Assembly (NCBI GenBank): GCA_947631915.1 | Contig: CANRNC010000018.1 | Span: 1-41,902, forward strand | Reading direction: 5' to 3' | Origin: an uncultured Clostridia bacterium | Lineage (GTDB): Bacteria > Bacillota > Clostridia > TANB77 > CAG-508 | Length of the DNA: 41,902 nt | Part shown: in pieces, positions 35,442-41,902 of the stretch | Position numbering within the stretch: position 1 is the stretch's first letter | Layout: every line of letters starts with the position of its first letter | The notes under the pieces: model-generated | Told to the model about the DNA's origin: nothing | Database searches by the model: none | The model's input: the letters and a program-made list of their open reading frames with translations, nothing else | Position numbers and translations under genes: made by a program

Positions 35442-36299
35442 ATGAAAAAATCAATTATTATTTCATTAATTATGATTTTAACAATAATATTATTTGGTGG
35501 AAATGTCAATGCCGAATCAGCAACAATAAGTGTAGGAGTGAATAATCCTAACCCAACAGTAGGAAGCACTATAACTGTAACAGTAAACTTTTCACAACCG
35601 GTTGGTACAGTAAATCTGAATTTAAATTATAATAGCAGTATAGTACAATATGCAGGAAGTAATGCTTGGAAAGCAACTGATAAAGGCTCATCAGTAAAAT
35701 TAGAATACATTGATACAAATTTTGAAAATAAAACAATAACTAGTATGACAGCTACTTTTAAAGTAATAGCAACAGGGACAGTAAATTTCACAGTATCTAA
35801 TGCTGTTATATCAGATGCAAAGGGAGCAGAATTAACAGCAAGTAATAGTGGTAGTGCAGTAATTAATGCAAAGCAAGATACTTCAACTAATACAAATCAA
35901 AATCCAAGTACAAATACTAATCCAAACACAAATACTAATACTAATTCTAATGCAAATAGTAATACAAAGCCAAATACAAATACGAATCAAAACACAAACA
36001 CAAATACAAAGCCAAATACTAACTCTGGTAGTAATACAAATACTACTACACAGAAACCAAATGTAGATAATACAGAAATAGATAATACAACACCAGAAGT
36101 AGTACCAAGTGAAAATGATAATAATGAAATAGACAATAGTACAGCTAATGTGGAGCAAAATCAAGAAATACATAATGATATAGAGTCAGAAAACAACGAA
36201 AATAGTAAAAGTTATATGACATATGTAATTATCGGAGTTATTGCAATTGCTATAATATTAGTAATTATCGTTATATTTAAGATTAAAAATAATGGATAA
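35442..36299 (+). CDS. Cohesin-domain protein with C-terminal membrane anchor (285 aa)
   Basis: Signal peptide (1-24, ends NVNA-E). Residues 26-145 form a cohesin-like beta-sandwich: ISVGVNNPNPTVGSTITVTVNF, VNLNLNYNSSIVQY, ITSMTATFKVIATGTVNFTVSNAVISDAKG, INAK, which match the strand order and the 'Y-(D/N)-x-S' turn of type I cohesins. Then an Asn/Thr/Pro-rich linker (about 146-215), an acidic stretch, and a membrane helix (about 259-281) with a KIKNNG tail. There is no LPxTG motif, so this one is membrane- rather than wall-bound, unlike the cohesin-like protein at 20097. A protein with a dockerin follows after 13 bases. AAAGGAG ribosome site. Confidence 0.82.
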   Translation: MKKSIIISLIMILTIILFGGNVNAESATISVGVNNPNPTVGSTITVTVNFSQPVGTVNLNLNYNSSIVQYAGSNAWKATDKGSSVKLEYIDTNFENKTITSMTATFKVIATGTVNFTVSNAVISDAKGAELTASNSGSAVINAKQDTSTNTNQNPSTNTNPNTNTNTNSNANSNTKPNTNTNQNTNTNTKPNTNSGSNTNTTTQKPNVDNTEIDNTTPEVVPSENDNNEIDNSTANVEQNQEIHNDIESENNENSKSYMTYVIIGVIAIAIILVIIVIFKIKNNG

Positions 36300-36312
36300 A
36301 AGGTGGTAAGAA

Positions 36313-38340
36313 ATGAAAAAATCAAGTAAATGTTTAGTATTAGTAGCACTAGCAACTATTACAATAGGAATAAGTGGATTATTTCAACCAACTAATAAAA
36401 TAAATAAGAATATTGGAATGCAAGAAGTAAAAGCTTATAATCATACTACTGAAAATGCATTAGACAATGTTTTTATTCAAGATAATAAAATTATTTTACC
36501 ATTTATTTTTAATAGTGAAAGTGAAGCTAATTCATTAGATATAAGAGCAAAATTTGCCAAAGCAGGTTTAAGCATAAAAAATATTTCAACAGAAACTGTA
36601 GGAACAGGAACACAGATTACTGTTAATGAAAACACAAATGTATATAATGTATTAATTTATGGTGATGTTAATGGAGATGGAAAAATAAATTTAATAGATG
36701 TGCAAAGAGTTATATTACACCATTTAGGTCAATCTACATTAACTGGATTAAATGCAATGGCAGCAAATACAAATAATACTAATGGTGATATTAACTTAAT
36801 AGATGCTCAAAGATTAATATTATTTCATTTAGGAACTTTAGATACAGGACTTATTGTACAAGAACCAGAAGCATCAAACCCAACAAATCCAACAAATCCA
36901 TCTAATCCAACAAATCCATCAAGACCAAACGAAGATACTATAACAGAAATAAAAATTACTAGACCAACAAAATATATCTATACAGTTGGAGAAGAACTTA
37001 ATGTAGCAGGAGGAAAAATCAATATAGTATATTCTTCTGGTAAAGTACAAACTATAGATATGCAACTAAGTATGGTTAGTGGATATGAAAAGAATAAAAC
37101 CGGTAGCCAAACAATAACTGTAACATATAGAAAGAATGGTACAAGCTTTAAAGCAACTTTTGAAGTTTTAGTAAATGCACTAAATAAAGAAGTATCAACT
37201 ATTATTCCAAGCACTACTTTAACAAGTACTATTTGTTATCAGCCAGTACAATTTACAATAAAATCTGGTGAAAATGAGAAAGATATCAATATATCAGAAT
37301 TGAATTTTGATGTTAAAGTAAATGATGAAAATGTATCAGATGGAGTTGTTACAATAGAAAAAAGTAATTCAGCTAATGGAGAAATTATAGTAACATTTAC
37401 TGCAATAAATGAAGGAGCATATAAAATTACACCTAAAGTAGGAGCAGTAAAAGGGGAAGATATAAAAATATGTGTAAAACCAGATGAAACTATAAATAAG
37501 ATAACTTTATCAGCAGTAGAATACGTACAAGATACAACTACTAAAGCAGAAATTAAATTTTTACATAGATATTCAAATGGAAGAGAAATAGAAGTTGCAA
37601 CAGACATTTCAAAGATATCAGCTTCAATTTCATCACAAATAGAAGCAGTAGCGTCAATATCTGAAACTAGCGAATCATTAGTAGATATACAATACTTAAA
37701 TGCAGAAGACTATTTATTACCAGATACAAAAAGTGGTGATACAAATGTAAAATATGCATTGATAACACCTAAAAAAGATGGAAAGATAAATATTGCGATT
37801 ACAGTAAATGATTTGTTTAATGAACAACAATATACATATACAGAGAATTTAAGTATCTCTGTAAAGCCGGTAGAAATAAAATTAAATACAGAAGAAAAAA
37901 TTATTAGATTGTATAAGGACGAAAGTGATGAAAAAATAAAAGAAAATGATGATATTGTAAAGAAACCTAAAAATCAAAATTATGTTTATACATTAATAGA
38001 TATATCAAAAAATGGTACTGAAAAATTTAAAGTAAAAGATATATGCCAATTAGGATATGAAGATACAGGAAAGGTAAGTATTGTAGATAATGTAATGTAT
38101 AATCTTAATGAAGAAGATTTAGATTATAAAATGACATCTATTGATGTAAAAGCATTTGATGAAGCAGGAAATATAATATACAATCCATATCCAGAGGATA
38201 CAATTTATGCTAATTCGGAAGTATATTATATAGGAATTGCATTAAGAGAAGATATTGAAGAAGGACTAGAAGATGTAATAATTTCTTATGGGGGCAATGA
38301 AGTCACAAGATTAGAGATTGTTCAAATTGGTAATAATTAA
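36313..38340 (+). CDS. Secreted dockerin protein with Big_3-like domain (675 aa)
   Basis: Signal peptide (about 1-24; the tail up to residue 42 is polar). A small beta region (about 45-113) ends with GTQITVNENTNVYNVLIYG, the same lead-in found before the dockerin of the GH5 enzyme. Dockerin (117-176): canonical first Ca2+ loop DVNGDGKINLID, helix VQRVILHHLG; second loop TNNTNGDINLID lacks the first Asp, helix AQRLILFHLG. An NPTNPTNPSNPTNPS linker (189-203) leads to a Big_3-like Ig domain (about 210-288, VGEELNVAGGKINIVYSSGK). Residues 290-675 are beta-rich and unrecognised, with no catalytic motif. Probable ligand of the cohesin encoded just upstream (13-base gap, GGTGG ribosome site). A strong terminator follows. 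Confidence 0.85.
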   Translation: MKKSSKCLVLVALATITIGISGLFQPTNKINKNIGMQEVKAYNHTTENALDNVFIQDNKIILPFIFNSESEANSLDIRAKFAKAGLSIKNISTETVGTGTQITVNENTNVYNVLIYGDVNGDGKINLIDVQRVILHHLGQSTLTGLNAMAANTNNTNGDINLIDAQRLILFHLGTLDTGLIVQEPEASNPTNPTNPSNPTNPSRPNEDTITEIKITRPTKYIYTVGEELNVAGGKINIVYSSGKVQTIDMQLSMVSGYEKNKTGSQTITVTYRKNGTSFKATFEVLVNALNKEVSTIIPSTTLTSTICYQPVQFTIKSGENEKDINISELNFDVKVNDENVSDGVVTIEKSNSANGEIIVTFTAINEGAYKITPKVGAVKGEDIKICVKPDETINKITLSAVEYVQDTTTKAEIKFLHRYSNGREIEVATDISKISASISSQIEAVASISETSESLVDIQYLNAEDYLLPDTKSGDTNVKYALITPKKDGKINIAITVNDLFNEQQYTYTENLSISVKPVEIKLNTEEKIIRLYKDESDEKIKENDDIVKKPKNQNYVYTLIDISKNGTEKFKVKDICQLGYEDTGKVSIVDNVMYNLNEEDLDYKMTSIDVKAFDEAGNIIYNPYPEDTIYANSEVYYIGIALREDIEEGLEDVIISYGGNEVTRLEIVQIGNN

Positions 38341-38352
38341 TGAGATAAAGTA

Positions 38353-38384
38353 AAAAAGCATTTCATTTATGAAATGCTTTTTAT
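38353..38384 (+). terminator. Terminator after the dockerin protein
   Basis: AAAAAGCATTTC (38353-38364) pairs perfectly with GAAATGCTTTTT (38371-38382); A run and T run on both sides make it work in both directions. Confidence 0.9.
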
Positions 38385-38395
38385 ATTTGATTTAA

Positions 38396-38424
38396 TTGAC
38401 ATGATTTACATAACGTGATATAAT
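38396..38424 (+). promoter_or_regulatory. Strong extended promoter of ddh
   Basis: TTGACA (38396-38401), exactly 17 bases, TATAAT (38419-38424), with the extended -10 TGATATAAT. All elements are consensus. Confidence 0.92.
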
Positions 38425-38450
38425 GCTAAAGTAACAAATAATTAGAATTT

Positions 38451-38466
38451 GAGCGTTATAACGCTC
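38451..38466 (+). promoter_or_regulatory. Perfect 16-bp palindrome in the ddh leader
   Basis: GAGCGTTATAACGCTC reads the same on both strands, about 20 bases after the expected start point and seven bases before the AAGGAG ribosome site. It is a candidate repressor operator or a hairpin in the leader. Confidence 0.6.
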
Positions 38467-38487
38467 TATAAAAAGGAGAGAAAGAAC

Positions 38488-39471
38488 ATGCGGAAAATCA
38501 AAATTGGTATTTGCGGTTATGGAAACATAGGGAAAGGAGTTGAATTAGCGATTTCACAGAATCCAGACATGGAATTAGTAAGGATCTTTACACGGAGGAA
38601 TACTAACGATATAATTCCAGTATCAAGAGTACCTGTAATTCCTTATGAGGATATTAGCAGGTATAGTAATGCAATTGACGTTATGGTTGTATGTGGTGGA
38701 TCAGCAAAAGATTTACCAGAGCAGTCGCCATTTTTGGCAGGTCACTTTAATATTGTGGATTCATTTGATACTCATAATAAATTGATGCAACATTTTTCGG
38801 AAATTGACAAACAAGCACTGGCTAACGAGAAGGTTGCAATAATCTCAACAGGATGGGATCCGGGGGATTTTTCAGTTCAGAGAGTAAATATGAATTCTGC
38901 ATTACCTGCAGGCTCTACTTATACATTCTGGGGACCGGGTGTTAGTCAGGGACATTCAGATGCTATTCGGCAAATTGAAGGAGTAAAAGATGCCCGCCAA
39001 TATACTGTGCCTAAAGATATAGCATTAAATTGTATAAGAGGTGGAAAAACACCAGTACTTACTGAAAGAGAAAAGTACTTTAGAGAATGCTATGTTGTAG
39101 CCGAGGACGGAGCAGATCAGTCTGCTATAGAGAATAGTATTAAGACTATGGAAGACTATTTTGCAGACTATGACACGAAGGTCTTTTTTATATCTGAACG
39201 AGATATGAAAGAAAGACATTCGAAAATGCCTCATGGTGGATTTGTATACCATATTGGTACTACAGGAGATGGAAATAAGCATATAATAGAGTACAAATTG
39301 CAGCTTGATTCAAACCCAGAATATACAGGATCAGTGATGTTAAGTTATGCAAGAGCAGCCTATCGCATGAATAGAAATGGTGAAAAGGGTGCAAAGACGG
39401 TGCTAGATGTTTCTCCCGCAATGAGAAGTATAATGACTAGAGAAGAACTTTTAAAGTCAGGCTGGATTTAA
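38488..39471 (+). CDS. ddh: meso-Diaminopimelate D-dehydrogenase (327 aa)
   Basis: Cytoplasmic NADPH enzyme converting tetrahydrodipicolinate plus ammonia directly to meso-diaminopimelate for peptidoglycan and lysine. Start 38488 is set by AAGGAG ten bases upstream; the frame is open to 38449 but that part holds the operator palindrome. The Rossmann motif IGICGYGNIGKG (about 5-16), FTRRN, CGGSAKDLPEQSP, STGWDPGDFSVQRV, WGPGVSQGHSDAIRQI, MPHGGF and the substrate-side NPEYTGSVMLSYARAAYRM all match known Ddh enzymes, and length is normal (about 326). Base composition is higher than around it (26 G/C of 60 in line 38881-38940, against 14 in line 37801-37860), consistent with lateral gain, which is common for ddh. 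It stands alone between promoter and terminator. Confidence 0.95.
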   Translation: MRKIKIGICGYGNIGKGVELAISQNPDMELVRIFTRRNTNDIIPVSRVPVIPYEDISRYSNAIDVMVVCGGSAKDLPEQSPFLAGHFNIVDSFDTHNKLMQHFSEIDKQALANEKVAIISTGWDPGDFSVQRVNMNSALPAGSTYTFWGPGVSQGHSDAIRQIEGVKDARQYTVPKDIALNCIRGGKTPVLTEREKYFRECYVVAEDGADQSAIENSIKTMEDYFADYDTKVFFISERDMKERHSKMPHGGFVYHIGTTGDGNKHIIEYKLQLDSNPEYTGSVMLSYARAAYRMNRNGEKGAKTVLDVSPAMRSIMTREELLKSGWI

Positions 39472-39505
39472 TTTGATGATTTGCTGTTTAAAAATCCTTA
39501 AAGAA

Positions 39506-39530
39506 AGAGCATGGTATAAAACCATGCTCT
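39506..39530 (+). terminator. Terminator after ddh
   Basis: AGAGCATGGT (39506-39515) pairs perfectly with ACCATGCTCT (39521-39530), 5-base loop; followed by AATTCTAT, a poor T run. Confidence 0.72.
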
Positions 39531-39589
39531 AATTCTATAATAGTAAATAGAAATATAATACATAATTTACATAAAATAGCAAAAATGTA

Positions 39590-39618
39590 TTGAATTATGT
39601 AAAATAAAATGATATAAT
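39590..39618 (+). promoter_or_regulatory. Promoter of the sortase gene
   Basis: TTGAAT (39590-39595), 17-base spacer, extended -10 TGATATAAT (39610-39618). TTACATAA near 39568 and TTATGTAA near 39595 form an inverted repeat around it. Confidence 0.75.
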
Positions 39619-39649
39619 AGTACTGTAGTTTTTTTAAAGGAGTGAAAAA

Positions 39650-40483
39650 ATGCTTATGTGTAATAACCATATTAGTGGTGCAATTACAATTAGCATTAGC
39701 ACAACATTTGTAGTTTTAGTTATTATATTTGTAATTGTCACTAGCAATTTTTTCACTAATGATGAAATTAAAAGATATACTATAGAAAAAGCAACAATAA
39801 AAGCCGAGACAGTATCTTGCATGTATGAAGAAAATATTTCAGATAAAATTATTGAACAAAATGAAAACACTATACAAAATGAAGGAAGATCTAGTACAGA
39901 AATGATTGAACAATCTACTACTATAAGTAAAGACTCTAATACAAAAAAATCTAATGCAGAAAAAAGCACTACTTCTAAAAGTACTAGTACATCAACAACT
40001 GCAAAAGTTAATACAACTGTAAATAAAATAGAAACTAATACAAATAAAACTAAAACAGAATCTAGCAAAAATTTAGAACAAATGACTGTACCACCAAGCG
40101 AATGTAATGGATTAGCTACAATAGGAAAAATAGAAATACCAAAAACAGGAATTAATATGCCAATATATAGTAAAGTAAGTGTAAAAGGCATGAATTTAGG
40201 ACCATGTCTATTATATTCAACAGGAGAGATAAATAAGAGTGGAAGCAGTTTAATAGTAGGACATAATTATAATGGTATTTTTGGAAAAAACAAAAATCTA
40301 CAAATAGGAGACAAAATATATGTAACAACATTAGATGGAAATAGAATAGCATATACAGTATATAATAAGATTTTTGTAACACCAGATGATCTTAGTTACA
40401 TGAACACCAATAATACTCAAATAGCAATATCAACTTGCACTTCTGATGATAATTGTAGATTAGTTGTTTTAGCAAAAATTTAA
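39650..40483 (+). CDS. Sortase with long Ser/Thr/Lys linker (277 aa)
   Basis: Membrane-anchored transpeptidase that cuts LPxTG-like signals and joins proteins to the cell wall. AAGGAG ribosome site before the ATG at 39650. Membrane helix (about 10-31); an unusually long polar linker (about 40-148) rich in Ser, Thr, Asn and Lys; catalytic domain (about 155-277) with IGKIEIPKTGINMPIY, catalytic H205 (IVGHNY), C263 in STCTSDDNCR and R270. The TxTC-type motif (ISTCT) and IPK start fit the class D/E-like group better than class A or B, but I cannot settle the class. The only clear substrate in the window is the IPQTG protein at 20097. It is not in an operon with a substrate. Confidence 0.9.
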   Translation: MLMCNNHISGAITISISTTFVVLVIIFVIVTSNFFTNDEIKRYTIEKATIKAETVSCMYEENISDKIIEQNENTIQNEGRSSTEMIEQSTTISKDSNTKKSNAEKSTTSKSTSTSTTAKVNTTVNKIETNTNKTKTESSKNLEQMTVPPSECNGLATIGKIEIPKTGINMPIYSKVSVKGMNLGPCLLYSTGEINKSGSSLIVGHNYNGIFGKNKNLQIGDKIYVTTLDGNRIAYTVYNKIFVTPDDLSYMNTNNTQIAISTCTSDDNCRLVVLAKI

Positions 40484-40511
40484 TATTATACGAAAAAATA
40501 TTATATTTAAA

Positions 40512-40585
40512 TGTAGGGGCACATTGAATGTGCCCTTTTTTATTGCATTTGTGAATTCGATGGACATATGAAATGTGTCTCTACA
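40512..40585 (+). mobile_element. MITE-like 74-bp inverted-repeat element
   Basis: The ends TGTAGGGGCACATT (40512-40525) and AATGTGTCTCTACA (40572-40585) are inverted repeats with only two G-T mismatches, around a core that folds into the terminator hairpin. The TGTAGGGGC...CTACA layout resembles small non-coding elements that are common in Clostridia. No clear target duplication is seen. Confidence 0.5.
40517..40541 (+). terminator. Terminator after the sortase gene
   Basis: GGGCACAT (40517-40524) pairs perfectly with ATGTGCCC (40528-40535) around TGA, then TTTTTTA. It is part of the MITE-like element described at 40512-40585. Confidence 0.85.
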
Positions 40586-40840
40586 ATAATTGGAAATGCT
40601 ATAAATTTGTTTTTTCGAGCAAAAAATGATATTATCATATAGCAAAGAATGTTGCTTAATATTTAAAAATACAGTAAAAAGAATAATATAGTATTAGAAA
40701 ATCTAAAGAAAACAATCAAATTAATTAATGTAGCTAACAGAATATTTATAGATTTAGTAATGAACTAAAATAATGGTTAGGGTTTTAATTAAATATATGC
40801 GAATTTGTGAGATAAATCGTAAGTTATAAGGAGATAAATT
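40586..40840 (+). other. AT-rich intergenic stretch, possible decayed gene end
   Basis: No gene or clear signal except AAGGAG before 40841. A 25-codon open stretch ending at 40768 (VLENLKKTIKLINVANRIF, then IDLVMN and a stop) looks protein-like and may be the last part of a decayed gene, but has no start and no recognised family. Confidence 0.25.
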
Positions 40841-41389
40841 ATGAAAAAAAAGAATTTAATAATATTAATAATATTGATAATTTTTTTATTACTAATTATA
40901 TCATTTGGTTATTACATTTATACTTGCATGGATAGAGTACCATCACCTATTGAAGTAAATAAGACCCTTGTAGATGGAGAAATTATAGAGGACTTTATAT
41001 TAGAAAATGAGAAAAAAGATAACACTTTAAAGACATTTATTGCTATGACTGAAATTGACACAATTGATAATCAAGAAAATGTGGAATTTTATACATTAGT
41101 TTTAATTGAAAATTACAATATAGAAAACAAATCATTACAGCTTAACACTTCTACTACAAAGTTATACAAATTTATATTAAAAGATACAAAAATTATTAGT
41201 TCTGAAAACTTAAATGTTGAAGATATTAGTGAGTATAGTGTTTTACCTAAAAATATTATAGAAAAATATTTACAAATTAAAGATTCAGTTGATTTAAAAA
41301 AAGTAATAGAAAGAGAAACTTATTATTATAATTATTACGATGGAACAAGTGAACAAAATCAAAAATACATATATATACAATGGGTATAA
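40841..41389 (+). CDS. Small membrane-anchored protein of unknown function (182 aa)
   Basis: ATG at 40841 after AAGGAGATAAATT. MKKKN, then a single long hydrophobic helix (about 6-28, Ile/Leu-rich) and YIYTCMD; the Cys at 31 is after the helix but lacks a lipobox, so it is more likely a signal-anchor protein than a lipoprotein. The outer ~150 residues are polar with alternating beta pattern (NVEFYTLVLIENYNI, LQLNTSTTKLYKFILKDTKII) and end with an aromatic TYYYNYYDGTSEQ and IYIQWV. Unrecognised. It lies between the MITE-like element and a transposase remnant, with no visible promoter consensus, so it may be poorly expressed. Confidence 0.6.
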   Translation: MKKKNLIILIILIIFLLLIISFGYYIYTCMDRVPSPIEVNKTLVDGEIIEDFILENEKKDNTLKTFIAMTEIDTIDNQENVEFYTLVLIENYNIENKSLQLNTSTTKLYKFILKDTKIISSENLNVEDISEYSVLPKNIIEKYLQIKDSVDLKKVIERETYYYNYYDGTSEQNQKYIYIQWV

Positions 41390-41404
41390 ATTAAATGATT
41401 AAAA

Positions 41405-41473
41405 AAGACACGGGGACGGAGAATTTGTCTTGCGGTTTTCGGGCACTTCAGACAAAGGGACGGAGTTTTTGCT
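41405..41473 (+). repeat. REP-like sequences left of the dead transposase
   Basis: GACACGGGGACGGAG near 41408 and CAGACAAAGGGACGGAGTTT near 41449. The second is the inverted form of the repeats at 41725-41774, so the transposase remnant lies between inverted REP-like sequences. Confidence 0.7.
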
Positions 41474-41566
41474 AATTATAAATAGATCTAGACAGAAAAA
41501 GAATAATATGATAATAGATATATTATATGGGCAATAGGAAAAGAGATGGACAGGAGAAATAAAAAA

Positions 41567-41719
41567 ATGCCCCGTTTAGCAAGAAATTATTTATAAAGTC
41601 CATATTGTCATATTATTGTTCACTTAAGAAATTATGGAGGATTACTATTAAGAAAAATGGCTGAATTATTTAATTGTAGTAAAGATAAAATAAATAATAT
41701 AATAAATAAAAAGCTGTAA
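41567..41719 (+). pseudogene. Remnant of a REP-associated (Y1/IS200-like) transposase
   Basis: From an ATG at 41567 with GGAG upstream the frame reads MPRLARNYL, stop (41594-41596), then in the same frame SPYCHIIV and later GLLLRKMAELFNCSKDKIN before the end stop at 41717-41719. MPR-x-AR-x-Y-L...HI(I/M)V is the usual N-terminus of TnpA-REP (RAYT) proteins, and the last part is like their C-terminal helix. About 100-150 central residues, including the catalytic Tyr, and the second His of the HUH motif are gone. Inverted REP-like repeats flank it on both sides, as expected. Confidence 0.75.
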
Positions 41720-41724
41720 GTTGC

Positions 41725-41774
41725 TAGACAAAAACTCCGTCCCTATGTCTAGACAAAAACTCCGTCCCTATGTC
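41725..41774 (+). repeat. Two tandem 25-bp REP-like repeats
   Basis: TAGACAAAAACTCCGTCCCTATGTC occurs at 41725-41749 and again, identical, at 41750-41774. The inverse orientation is found left of the transposase remnant. Confidence 0.88.
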
Positions 41775-41815
41775 TAAAAAATTATAACTTTGAAAATAAG
41801 TAAAATCAATAAAAC

Positions 41816-41881
41816 TTACTTATAAGTAACTATATTACAAAAAAGTGCGTACTTCCTAAATATAAAATACTCTGCTATAAT
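41816..41881 (+). promoter_or_regulatory. Operator/promoter region for a gene beyond the window, HxlR-like
   Basis: A perfect 14-bp palindrome TTACTTATAAGTAA (41816-41829) is followed by AAGTGCGTACTT (41843-41854; outer AAGT/ACTT inverted) and an extended -10 TGCTATAAT (41873-41881). AGTA/TACT-type repeats like these are found next to HxlR-family regulator genes, from general knowledge. The regulated gene would lie to the right of the window, or divergently. Confidence 0.4.
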
Positions 41882-41902
41882 GCAAATATAATAAAAATTT
41901 AG

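Noticed and set aside
38449-38487. Longer N-terminus of Ddh
   Set aside because: It overlaps the palindrome and the ribosome site; the family N-terminus begins at 38488.
41725-41774. CRISPR repeats of 25 bp
   Set aside because: The two copies are directly adjacent with no spacer and match inverse copies beside a transposase remnant; they are REP-like sequences.
1-41902. tRNA, rRNA or phage genes
   Set aside because: No clover-leaf, rRNA-like GC-rich conserved block, integrase or structural phage gene was seen.

Overview
The window is a very AT-rich stretch of chromosome from a low-GC Gram-positive anaerobe. The best guess is a member of the Clostridia (Bacillota), perhaps a gut lineage. Pointers are strong Shine-Dalgarno sites, frequent TTG starts, an oxygen-defence pair (short rubredoxin plus flavodiiron protein), a meso-diaminopimelate dehydrogenase, a sortase and an LPxTG-like anchor, and cohesin/dockerin-type modules. 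Every recognised gene is on the + strand except one P-type ATPase. I cannot name the species.

Layout. (1) 1-8.4 kb: a cluster of MacB/BceAB-like export ABC transporters. It holds the 3' end of one FtsX-type permease, a decayed and internally deleted permease copy, a small secreted orphan protein, a complete permease-ATPase pair and a complete ATPase-permease pair. (2) 8.4-16.5 kb: housekeeping and stress genes: a VTT/TVP38 membrane protein, rubredoxin, flavodiiron protein, two CmpB-family membrane proteins, a one-domain O6-alkylguanine-DNA alkyltransferase, a monofunctional GT51 peptidoglycan glycosyltransferase, a divergent MgtA-type P-ATPase (- strand) and serine acetyltransferase. (3) 16.5-20.7 kb: a membrane-anchored beta-helix surface protein, then a two-gene unit made of a secreted GH5 glucanase with an N-terminal dockerin and a cohesin-like protein ending in an IPQTG sorting signal. 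(4) 20.8-23.3 kb: a hotdog thioesterase, a ZIP metal transporter and an LPG-synthase-type membrane protein. (5) 23.3-38.4 kb: a second surface region with an acidic repeat-rich membrane protein, a 3368-residue Ig/MBG-repeat protein, a small membrane peptide, a second cohesin-like protein (transmembrane-anchored) and a second dockerin protein (Big_3-like domain). (6) 38.4-41.9 kb: diaminopimelate dehydrogenase, a sortase, a small membrane protein, a MITE-like element, and a dead REP-associated transposase with its REP repeats.

The most interesting system is the pair of cohesin/dockerin units. One scaffold-like protein is wall-sorted and the other is membrane-anchored. Each has a single cohesin-like domain and sits next to a secreted protein whose dockerin lies N-terminally, before its functional domains. 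A sortase lies 19 kb from the IPQTG protein. I read this as a minimal, one-enzyme cellulosome-like surface display system embedded in a surface-protein island. The domain calls are by eye, and the pairing is inferred from gene order.

Three self-contained genes (secreted orphan, acidic repeat protein, ddh) are clearly GC-richer than their neighbours, and each has its own promoter and terminator. They look like separate transfers.
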